64,000 nucleotides of DNA from DATLLJ01 sp035537875 (lineage in GTDB: Bacteria; Acidobacteriota; Vicinamibacteria; Vicinamibacterales; CAVVIG01): the NCBI GenBank assembly GCA_035537875.1, contig DATLLJ010000085.1, forward strand, positions 6,558-70,557, in the 5' to 3' direction. A model generated the notes under the pieces. That model was given only the letters and a program-made list of their open reading frames with translations. It was not told the origin of the DNA and searched no databases. Of the stretch, positions 51,856 to 59,188 are shown in pieces. Each line of letters begins with the position of its first letter. Position 1 is the stretch's first letter. A program made the translations under genes and the position numbers.

Positions 51856-53231
51856 CACAAGATGTACCGTGAGAGATCCTCGTTCTTCACGATCTCGGAC
51901 AGCATCCTGTCGACGTAACCTTCATCGATCGTCACGATCTTCTCGGCGAGATCGGGCCCCTCGAAGGAAATCTCGTCAAGCAGCTTTTCCATGACGGTAT
52001 GCAGTCGCCGCGCGCCGATGTTTTCCGTCCGCTCGTTCACCTGTGTCGCGAAGTCCGCGATGCGATCGATCGCATCCGGCGTGAACGTCAGCTCGATACC
52101 CTCGGTCTCCATGAGCGCCGTGTACTGCTTGACCAGCGCGCTGCGCGGTTCGGTCAGGATCCGCACGAAGTCGGCCTTGCCCAGCGCCTCGAGCTCGACC
52201 CGGATTGGAAACCGGCCCTGGAGCTCCGGAATCAGATCGGACGGCTTCGACACGTGAAACGCCCCCGCAGCGATGAAGAGGATGTGGTCGGTGCGGACCA
52301 TCCCGTATTTCGTGTTGACCGTGGTTCCCTCGACGATGGGCAGGATATCCCGCTGCACGCCCTCCCGACTGACATCGGGGCCCTGGGCGCCCTCGCGGCC
52401 CGCGATCTTGTCGATCTCGTCGACAAAGATAATCCCCGCCTGCTCGACGCGCTCGACGGCTGTTTTTGCCACGCTGTCCATGTCGATGAGCTTCTGCTGC
52501 TCTTCCTGTATCAGGTGCTGGAGCGCCTCGGGCACCTTCATGCGGCGTTTCTTGGTTCTTCCCTGAAAGAGACCCGGCATCATGTCCTTCAGGTTGACGT
52601 CAACCTCCTCGATTGATGATCCGGCGATGATTTCAAAAGAGGGAAAGGACTTCTCGCGCACGTCGAGCTCGACAACGCGACCGTCCAGTCGTCCTGCCCG
52701 GAGCTGTTCCCGGAATCGTTCGCGGGTTTGCTGCGGGTCCCGGCCGCCAGGGGCCTCCTCACCGGGCGCAATCGGATGCGCCGGCGGAAGCAACAGATCG
52801 AGCAGCCGCTCTTCAGCGTTCTGACCGGCTTTGGCGTGCACCTCTTCGAGGCGCTCGCCTCGCACCATATCGACGCCGAGCTCCACAAGGTCCCGAACCA
52901 TCGACTCGACGTCCCGACCGACGTACCCCACCTCGGTGAACTTCGAAGCCTCGACCTTGATGAACGGCGACTGAGCCAGACGCGCGAGGCGTCGCGCAAT
53001 CTCGGTTTTGCCAACCCCGGTCGGTCCGATCATGAGAATGTTCTTGGGCGCAATCTCCTCGGCGAGCTCCGGCGGCAGCTTCTGCCGTCTCATGCGGTTC
53101 CGAAGCGCGATCGAAACGGCGCGCTTGGCGGCCGTCTGGCCGATCACATACTTGTCGAGCTCGGCGACGATTTGACGGGGCGTGAGCGTGTCGGCCGATG
53201 TGCGGGTGGCCTCAGGCAGATAAATAGGCAC
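51855..53231 (-). CDS. hslU: ATP-dependent protease ATPase subunit HslU
   Basis: HslU is the AAA+ hexamer that unfolds proteins for HslV. The 458-residue product has LTPRQIVAELDKYVIGQ, Walker A GPTGVGKT (69-76), the pore motif TEVGYVGRDVE, the I domain (about 110-240) and Walker B GIIFVDEIDKI. The conserved C-terminus DLSRYIL docks into HslV pockets. The gene lies nine bases after hslV. Confidence 0.97.
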   Translation of the reverse strand: MPIYLPEATRTSADTLTPRQIVAELDKYVIGQTAAKRAVSIALRNRMRRQKLPPELAEEIAPKNILMIGPTGVGKTEIARRLARLAQSPFIKVEASKFTEVGYVGRDVESMVRDLVELGVDMVRGERLEEVHAKAGQNAEERLLDLLLPPAHPIAPGEEAPGGRDPQQTRERFREQLRAGRLDGRVVELDVREKSFPSFEIIAGSSIEEVDVNLKDMMPGLFQGRTKKRRMKVPEALQHLIQEEQQKLIDMDSVAKTAVERVEQAGIIFVDEIDKIAGREGAQGPDVSREGVQRDILPIVEGTTVNTKYGMVRTDHILFIAAGAFHVSKPSDLIPELQGRFPIRVELEALGKADFVRILTEPRSALVKQYTALMETEGIELTFTPDAIDRIADFATQVNERTENIGARRLHTVMEKLLDEISFEGPDLAEKIVTIDEGYVDRMLSEIVKNEDLSRYIL

Positions 53232-53240
53232 GACGCGACT

Positions 53241-53768
53241 CTACAGTTCCTCGAGGACGATGTTCGCGTTGGTGTAGATGCAAATTTCGCTGGCGATAGC
53301 CATCGCCTTGTCGGCGATGGTTCGAGCATCCAGATCAGTGTTACGGGCCAACGCCCGGGCGGCCGCAAGGGCGAACGGCCCCCCGGAACCAATGGCGACG
53401 ATCCCATCGTCGGGCTCGATCAAGTCCCCATTGCCAGACAGGAGGAACGTGGCCGACTTGTCCAGCACCACGAGCATGGCCTCGAGGCGGCGCAGAACGC
53501 GATCGCTCCGCCAGTCCTTCGCCAACTCCACCGCCGACCGCTCCAGATTACCGCGATACTGTTCGAGCTTCGATTCGAAGCGTGCGAACAAGGCGAAGGA
53601 ATCGGCGGCCGAGCCGGCAAAACCCGCGAGAATCCGATCGTTGTAGAGCCGGCGAATCTTCCGGGCCCCCTGTTTGACGACGGTCTGGCCGAAGGTCACC
53701 TGGCCGTCGCCGGCCAGGACGGCCCGGTCGCGATGCCTGACGGCGAGAATTGTCGTGCTCTTGAACAT
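53241..53768 (-). CDS. hslV: ATP-dependent protease subunit HslV
   Basis: HslV is the N-terminal-threonine peptidase related to the proteasome beta subunit. The 175-residue product reads MFKSTTILAVRHRDRAVLAG, then GDGQVTFGQTVVKQGARKIRRL and GFAGSAADSFALFARFE. In E. coli the catalytic threonine directly follows Met1. Here three residues (FKS) intervene before the TT pair, so a short propeptide must be removed, as with some Gram-positive and delta-type homologues. It has a convincing promoter close upstream and heads a long minus-strand run. Confidence 0.97.
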   Translation of the reverse strand: MFKSTTILAVRHRDRAVLAGDGQVTFGQTVVKQGARKIRRLYNDRILAGFAGSAADSFALFARFESKLEQYRGNLERSAVELAKDWRSDRVLRRLEAMLVVLDKSATFLLSGNGDLIEPDDGIVAIGSGGPFALAAARALARNTDLDARTIADKAMAIASEICIYTNANIVLEEL

Positions 53769-53786
53769 ATGGAGGCGGATTTTTGG

Positions 53787-53816
53787 AGTCTATCGGTCGG
53801 CTTCGAAGAGTGTCAA
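53787..53816 (-). promoter_or_regulatory. Sigma-70-type promoter of hslVU
   Basis: A perfect -35 TTGACA (53816-53811), an 18-base spacer and TAGACT (53792-53787) lie 19 bases upstream of the hslV ATG. Transcription would start only about ten bases before the gene, which explains the lack of a clear Shine-Dalgarno. Confidence 0.55.
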
Positions 53817-53946
53817 GAAATCGGGACGCCCTGCACTGGGACGGGGACAAGATCCGGCCCGGGAATATTCGGAAATCGGTGCGATTCAGGCCGTTCGTGG
53901 CGCGATTCGCTGGTTTGCCGGTGGCAGGGAGGTTGCTCATCTGCAC

Positions 53947-54732
53947 ATGCGGAGTACGCGATTGACACGTAACCCCTCCTCGCCGGTGCGTTGGCTCGCG
54001 GCCGCAGTGGTCCTGCTCGTCTGCTTACCGAATCCTGCTGCCGCACAACGTCGAAATCGCGATGCCGGCGACAACGGTAACTCGGAGGGCCAGGCAGTTC
54101 CCCGGACTCAGGCGCGTGAGCCCGGATCCGATCCCCGACCGGCGCCCACCCCCGCGCCGGCGGAGACGCCACATCAGGAACCCAACCGCGCGCCGGCGCG
54201 GACGCCATCCCGAGTCGCCGAGCCGCCGGAACACGCTTCGGAAACACAGAATGCAGGTGCAAGACCTCGGGAAGGGCGACCAGTGTCGGGGAGGGCAGTC
54301 CCGCGAGGCTCGGTCGCCTCTCCCGGTACTGACCTGGTGGTTGCTCCCATCTATCACGGCTATTGGCCGTGGAGCTACGGCAGCTTCGGCTTCGGTTACT
54401 ACTACGGCGATTCCTACGGGCCGTATGGGTACTATCCGTTTGGCCCCTGGTACGGCTATGGGGGCTACGGACCTTACCCGCCCGCCGCCTACACCTACCC
54501 CGGCGGCTCGCTTCGGCTGAAGATCAAACCTCGCAACGGCCAGGTTTACGTGGACGGATACTTCGTGGGAGTCGTTGACGAATTCGACGGCATCTTCCAG
54601 CGCCTCCATCTGGAAGCGGGCCCGCATCGAATCGAGGTTCGGGTGCCTGGCTTCGAGACGCTCACGATCGACGTGCAGATCCGATGGGACGCCACGACCA
54701 CCGTGGAGGATGAGCTGCGACGGAGTCCGTAG
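53947..54732 (+). CDS. Secreted PEGA-domain protein
   Basis: From ATG 53947 the 261-residue product has a signal peptide (about residues 15-34, ending NPAAAQ) and a long Pro/Arg/Glu-rich disordered stretch (about 35-120). A Gly/Tyr-rich segment (GYWPWSYGSFGFGYYYGD and GPYGYYPFGPWYGYGGYG) and a C-terminal PEGA domain (about 180-250) follow, with GQVYVDGYFVGVVDEFDG and GPHRIEVRVPGFETL. PEGA domains occur on surface proteins and may bind carbohydrate. Gly/Tyr-rich plus PEGA is a recurrent Acidobacteriota and Deltaproteobacteria layout. It is divergent from hslV. Confidence 0.8.
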   Translation: MRSTRLTRNPSSPVRWLAAAVVLLVCLPNPAAAQRRNRDAGDNGNSEGQAVPRTQAREPGSDPRPAPTPAPAETPHQEPNRAPARTPSRVAEPPEHASETQNAGARPREGRPVSGRAVPRGSVASPGTDLVVAPIYHGYWPWSYGSFGFGYYYGDSYGPYGYYPFGPWYGYGGYGPYPPAAYTYPGGSLRLKIKPRNGQVYVDGYFVGVVDEFDGIFQRLHLEAGPHRIEVRVPGFETLTIDVQIRWDATTTVEDELRRSP

Positions 54733-54742
54733 GCCTGCGACA

Positions 54743-56137
54743 TCAATCGCGCGCAGGAACGTTGCGCAGCGCAACCGGCGACTTTCTCCGCATCCACCAG
54801 TACACCGGAATGCCCGCGGCGATCACCGCGATGCCGGCCATCGAGGTCTGCGGCGTGCGCCAGATCTCGTTGCCGAGCACCAGCACGCTCATGAGCACGA
54901 ACGTGCCTGGCGCCCAGGGATATCCCCAGGCCCGGAATGGCCGCACTTCGTCGGGCTGGCGGTGGCGCAGCACGAATACTGCGGCCACGGCGATTGCCGA
55001 GAAAAGCACGATGGCAAAGCCCGTATAGCTCACCAGCTGCGACAGCGTGCCCGACAGCACCAGCACGCCGCTCCACAGCGCCTGAGCGATGATGGCGTGC
55101 GCCGGAACGTGGGACTTCGGATGGACAACCCCGGCAGAAGGCAGGAACACGCCGTCTCGGGCCATCGCGAAGTACACACGCGGGCCGGCTATCATCATCG
55201 CGCTGACGCTGGCCGCCATGCTGACGATCGAGAACGCGGCGAGCAGGCGCCCGGCGACCGTGCCGAACAGACGGTCAGCCACCGTATCCATCAGCGCGCC
55301 TCCAGGCGAGGCGAGCTCGGCGGGGGACAGCGCGTACAGAAACAGCGCGTTCAGCGCGAGATAGATCGCGATCACCACCACCGTCCCAAGACCGAGCGCA
55401 ATCGGAAGGTTCCGCTCGGGCGACCGGATCTCCTCGGCCAGATACGCGCCAGCGTTCCACCCCGAGTAAGTGAACATAATAGGGACGATCGCGAGCAGCA
55501 GTGGCGTCACCCCAATCGTTCCCGCGGCGACCATCTGGGCAGGCTCCCCCTGGCCGATGCTGAAGCCGAGCGCAACGAAGAGCACGAACGCCAGGACTTT
55601 GACGAGGGCGAGGGAGTTCTGGACCACTCGACCGGGGCCGAGCCCGCGCACGTGGACGAACGTCAACGCAGCGATCAGGGCCAGCGCGACGAGCGTCTGC
55701 CGCGACACAACCATCGGCACGAGCGGCAACGGGATCGTGAGCAGCGGCGTGGTGTCGGCGGCCGCCGGAACGAAACGGCCCGCATAGCCGGCAATCGCGA
55801 TGGCGCCGGCCGCGATGGCGCCGGTAAAGCCAGCCACGAACGACGTCCACCCGCTCAGGAACCCCGCCAGAGGACCATAGGCCTCGCGGAGGTACACGTA
55901 CTCGCCGCCGGCGCGCGGGCGCAACGCGGCGAGCTCCGCATATGCCATCGCGCCGGCGAACGCCAGCATGCCCCCGAGCACCCACGCGAAGAGCATCCCG
56001 CGGGCGTCTGAGACCAGGCTGGCCACGATGATCGGGACGAAGAAGATGCCTGTCCCAATTACGTTGGAGACGACGATGGCGGCCGCGTCCAGAGGACCCA
56101 GCCGCCGGTCGAGGGTTGGAGGAGTCGTGGCGCTCAC
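54743..56137 (-). CDS. APC-superfamily amino acid permease
   Basis: The 464-residue protein has about twelve transmembrane helices and the APC signature near its start (VVSNVIGTGIFFVP, the glycine-rich substrate-binding break of helix 1), then AYAELAALRPRAGGEYVYLREAYG. A broken helix 6 segment, IMFTYSGWNAGAYLAEEIR, follows. It probably imports or exchanges amino acids with protons or other amino acids. I chose GTG 56137, just after the stop of the upstream lipoprotein. The stop lies 10 bases from the convergent PEGA gene stop. Confidence 0.9.
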   Translation of the reverse strand: MSATTPPTLDRRLGPLDAAAIVVSNVIGTGIFFVPIIVASLVSDARGMLFAWVLGGMLAFAGAMAYAELAALRPRAGGEYVYLREAYGPLAGFLSGWTSFVAGFTGAIAAGAIAIAGYAGRFVPAAADTTPLLTIPLPLVPMVVSRQTLVALALIAALTFVHVRGLGPGRVVQNSLALVKVLAFVLFVALGFSIGQGEPAQMVAAGTIGVTPLLLAIVPIMFTYSGWNAGAYLAEEIRSPERNLPIALGLGTVVVIAIYLALNALFLYALSPAELASPGGALMDTVADRLFGTVAGRLLAAFSIVSMAASVSAMMIAGPRVYFAMARDGVFLPSAGVVHPKSHVPAHAIIAQALWSGVLVLSGTLSQLVSYTGFAIVLFSAIAVAAVFVLRHRQPDEVRPFRAWGYPWAPGTFVLMSVLVLGNEIWRTPQTSMAGIAVIAAGIPVYWWMRRKSPVALRNVPARD

Positions 56138-56153
56138 GCGCGCAGTACGGTGG

Positions 56154-56648
56154 TCATTGAGTAATGAGCTGCCGCTCGATCGGCACTTCCTTGACGTGCG
56201 TCCATTGCACCGACCCGTACTTCGCAACGAGCTTGACCATCGCATCCACGAAGACCGAATTCCGCAGCATCTCGTCTCGCGGCTCGGTGCCGGTGTACCC
56301 CAGCGGCGATCTGAGCGTCAGAAGCGCCGTTGTCGCGCCGGGCGCAAGACCTTCCGAGCGGGTCACGGAAAGCAGGGTATTCCCCCACTCTGAATTCGTA
56401 TCGGTGACCCGAAAGAAGCTGCCCATCATCTGAAGGCTGTTCAGGCCTTGGTCGGAAAGGTTCTTGATGGTGAAGGATACGCTCGGGACGAGCTTGTTCT
56501 TGCCGTCCACGATGCCGGCATCGAACCAGCCCGTGCTGACGATCGTGATCTCCAGCCCCTGGCGAAGATCGACGGGGGGCCCGCCGCATCCGATAGCGAG
56601 CAGGGCCGACGCCAGAATCACCAGCCGACGGCGGAGGATGGCGCGCAT
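56154..56648 (-). CDS. Small lipoprotein of unknown function
   Basis: The 164-residue product has a signal with lipobox LLAIGC (Cys 21) and a single beta-rich domain that reads like an immunoglobulin-type fold (VPSVSFTIKNLSDQGLNS, GATTALLTLRSPLGYTG). No named family is recognised. It sits between a secreted protein gene and a permease, 17 bases before the permease start, in a minus-strand run that begins with an ECF sigma factor, and it could be part of that regulon. Confidence 0.65.
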   Translation of the reverse strand: MRAILRRRLVILASALLAIGCGGPPVDLRQGLEITIVSTGWFDAGIVDGKNKLVPSVSFTIKNLSDQGLNSLQMMGSFFRVTDTNSEWGNTLLSVTRSEGLAPGATTALLTLRSPLGYTGTEPRDEMLRNSVFVDAMVKLVAKYGSVQWTHVKEVPIERQLITQ

Positions 56649-56659
56649 CGGCGCCTATT

Positions 56660-57484
56660 CTAGAACACTCTCACCTCGATGCGCTTGAGTGCCTCTTCTC
56701 GAGGGATTTGCCGAGCTAGAAAGGCGGCGAGGTCCGATCCCCGCAACCGGATTATGAATGTCTGAGCATCGGTATCGGCCGGCGCCAGCGGCGGGCGGTC
56801 GTCGTTACGCCGGGCCGCGATGGTCAGCCACTCGGTCGGCTCGACGCCGAGCGAGCCGCTGTGATCGAGGAGCGCGTCCATCAACGCACGCGTGACCTCG
56901 ACCCGGTACGTCTCGTTGGGATTGGCCAGAATCGGATCGGACGCGGGCTTCGGATCGTCGACGGCCGCCGGACCGGTCGCGTTGCGGGAGCCGTCGGTGA
57001 CCGGAGCGGCCGCTCGCGCCAGTAGCGCCGGGTTCATCTGCAGCTCGATACGCCTCAACGCCTGCTCCAGGTTGACGTCACCCGCCTCGCGGACGTGCGT
57101 CTGAAGCGCTTTGAGCGCACTCTCGAGCCCCAAGTCGTTCTGGTCGAGCGTACGGATGCTCCAGAGGACCGTGGTATCGAGCGACGGCACGACCACGTCG
57201 AAGAACATGCCGTACCCTTCGAGGCGGAACCCCCTCACCCGCGCGTTGTCGCTGATCAGCAGCTCGGTCGGTCCCACGGCCTGAAGACGATCGCGGATAT
57301 TGGCGACACCGTGCTCCACGGCGCCCTCGAGCACACGTTCCATCTGGCCGATCTGATACCGCAGCTGTCTGGTGCTGGCCGTGGCGCGGGGCGTCGCCGA
57401 GGTGAGCGTCGAAGCCGTCTGCGCCGACGTCGCCGGCGCGATCCCGATAACCGCGCCGAGCACGATCATTAACATGCTCTTCAC
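56660..57484 (-). CDS. Secreted protein downstream of the sigma/anti-sigma pair
   Basis: The 274-residue product has a signal peptide (MLMIVLGAVIGIAPATSAQ). A helix (YQIGQMERVLEGAVEHGVANI) leads into a beta-rich part (NARVRGFRLEGYGMFFDVVV). The middle is Pro/Asp-rich and the C-terminal third is LGVEPTEWLTIAARR through FIIRLRGSDLAAFLA. No family is recognised beyond similar proteins that I recall behind ECF sigma/anti-sigma pairs in Acidobacteriota. It starts 13 bases after the anti-sigma gene, so it is very probably co-transcribed and may be a periplasmic component of that signalling unit. Confidence 0.65.
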   Translation of the reverse strand: MKSMLMIVLGAVIGIAPATSAQTASTLTSATPRATASTRQLRYQIGQMERVLEGAVEHGVANIRDRLQAVGPTELLISDNARVRGFRLEGYGMFFDVVVPSLDTTVLWSIRTLDQNDLGLESALKALQTHVREAGDVNLEQALRRIELQMNPALLARAAAPVTDGSRNATGPAAVDDPKPASDPILANPNETYRVEVTRALMDALLDHSGSLGVEPTEWLTIAARRNDDRPPLAPADTDAQTFIIRLRGSDLAAFLARQIPREEALKRIEVRVF

Positions 57485-57496
57485 TGTCCCTCTCCC

Positions 57497-58306
57497 TTAC
57501 TGCGGTCGCTGCGACGCCGTTCGGACCGTGAGATAGTTCAGCATCTCGCTGCGCTGTCTCATCATCTCCCGGCCGGTCGTGTTCTGCACCAACCCGATGT
57601 TGCGATCGATTCTGACGAGATCCGCCTGACGCTGCGCGTTCATCTCGCGCACGGTTTCGGCCAGCCGTAACGCGAGCTCACGCTGCTGCCGCCGTTCACT
57701 CTCCTCGATGAGAGCGCGCACGCGGCGAAGCGGGTCGGGACCGACTGACGTCGCGGGGGGGATGGCCGCAGTCCCCGCCGGGGCCTGCATCGCCGTAGCG
57801 CGGACATCCGATCGAACCCGCTCTTCGAGGGCCACAAGATCGGCGCGCCACGGCGCCTCGCCCGTTCCGGCAACGGCTGCGGCCGCTGCGCCCTCGGACT
57901 GGCTCGACAGCCAGCCCGTTCGCACTCGAAATCCTTCGGCATCATACCGAACCTCGAGGTTTGCGATTCCAGCCGCAACCCCCACGCACAACAGCGCGGC
58001 AGCGGCCTGCGCCCACGCTGGCATCGCACGCCACCACGGTACGTGAGGACTCGTCGCTCCGCTCACGGGACCCGGCAGGCTGCCGATGTTGTGGTCGGGC
58101 GATCGCAAGCCGGGCGGTGACCAGCCGGCGAGCGATACCCGCACATCGTTGAATGCATCCACTTCTCGGCGACATTGATTGCAGGTCGCGAGATGTTCTT
58201 CGAAGTGGACGCGCTCGGCGCTGTCGAACGCCGCATCCTCACCGTAGAGATACGAGACGATCGCTTGTTCGCGATCTCCCGAGTAGTGGCACCTGAGTTC
58301 AGTCAT
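57497..58306 (-). CDS. Membrane anti-sigma factor with zinc-binding (ZAS) domain
   Basis: The 269-residue protein has an N-terminal zf-HC2 anti-sigma domain with HLATCNQC (His38, Cys42, Cys45). One transmembrane helix (about 97-116) and an extracytoplasmic part with a long charged helix (RALIEESERRQQRELALRL) follow. It should hold the ECF sigma factor inactive at the membrane until a signal releases it. The ATG overlaps the sigma gene stop as ATGA, the usual coupled arrangement. The signal, by analogy, could be redox (Cys) or envelope stress; this is not shown by sequence. Confidence 0.88.
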   Translation of the reverse strand: MTELRCHYSGDREQAIVSYLYGEDAAFDSAERVHFEEHLATCNQCRREVDAFNDVRVSLAGWSPPGLRSPDHNIGSLPGPVSGATSPHVPWWRAMPAWAQAAAALLCVGVAAGIANLEVRYDAEGFRVRTGWLSSQSEGAAAAAVAGTGEAPWRADLVALEERVRSDVRATAMQAPAGTAAIPPATSVGPDPLRRVRALIEESERRQQRELALRLAETVREMNAQRQADLVRIDRNIGLVQNTTGREMMRQRSEMLNYLTVRTASQRPQ

Positions 58307-58956
58307 ATCGGCTCTTCTCGCCTCGTCCCAGGGAACGCGGCCTTCAAATGCAGAGCGGGCCCTTCGCGGCCCGCGCCTGCCGTGTTTGCTTTCTGATTAG
58401 GTGTGTCGCTCAGCTCGCGGCGCAGGACCGACAGCCCTTGATAGAGCCGTGTCTTGACCGTGCTCAGAGGGCAATCCATGAGATCCGCGATCTCCTGAAA
58501 CGTCAGCCCGTGGTATTCCTTCAGCACGATCGCCGTACGCTGCTCGTCCGGCAGCCGCGCCATCGCGCGCTCGACAGCCTGCACCTGATGGCGGCGCGCC
58601 ACCAAGTCCTCGATCGATTCCGAGGGGTGATCAGCCGCCACCAAATCCATCAGGTCGCCGTCTTCCGGCGGCTGCACGAACCCGGTGCGCCGCTCCCGGC
58701 GCATCCAGTCGCGGCACAAGTTCAGCGCGATGCGGTACAGCCAGGACGAAAACTTGGCCTGACCGCGGAAACGGGGTAACGCGCGAAAGGCCCTGAGAAA
58801 TGTCTCCTGGCACACGTCACGCGCATCCTCTTCGCGACCGATCGTGCGGTACGCAAGGGCATAGATGGGCCGCTCCCATCGGAGGATCAGCTGGTTGAAG
58901 CTGTCAGCGTCGCCACGCATCGAGCGCGCCACCAACTCCTCGTCGGTCGACGTCAT
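58303..58956 (-). CDS. ECF-type RNA polymerase sigma factor (sigma-E group)
   Basis: The protein of about 217 residues has sigma-70 region 2 (LILRWERPIYALAYRTIG, EEDARDVCQETFLRAFRAL, FSSWLYRIALNLCRDWMRR) and region 4 (LPDEQRTAIVLKEYHGLTF, EIADLMDCPLSTVKTRLYQ), with no region 1 or 3, so it is an ECF factor. I placed the start at ATG 58956 (TSTDEELVARS); a TTG at 58983 would add nine residues. A 25-residue tail after region 4 is unconserved. The factor is coupled to its anti-sigma and probably autoregulates the four-gene run; GTCTAATTAATT upstream is -10-like for such promoters. Confidence 0.93.
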   Translation of the reverse strand: MTSTDEELVARSMRGDADSFNQLILRWERPIYALAYRTIGREEDARDVCQETFLRAFRALPRFRGQAKFSSWLYRIALNLCRDWMRRERRTGFVQPPEDGDLMDLVAADHPSESIEDLVARRHQVQAVERAMARLPDEQRTAIVLKEYHGLTFQEIADLMDCPLSTVKTRLYQGLSVLRRELSDTPNQKANTAGAGREGPALHLKAAFPGTRREEPI

Positions 58957-59188
58957 CGGAGGCGGAAGGCCCTCTCCTCTCAATTAATTAGACGGCTGCG
59001 ACGGGAGGATGGCCGTCGCCGCCCGGAGACTTTTTCACGCATATTTCCCGACCGAAACCTGACCCCTAAACAACGGTGTGTCTATAGTTTGAGAACGATC
59101 AACGACCTCAAGGGGCAGCTGCGCCGGCTGGCGGACGCTCAACCAATCGCTTAGAATTTTCCCGGCTTGGTTCCGACCCACCAGTTGA

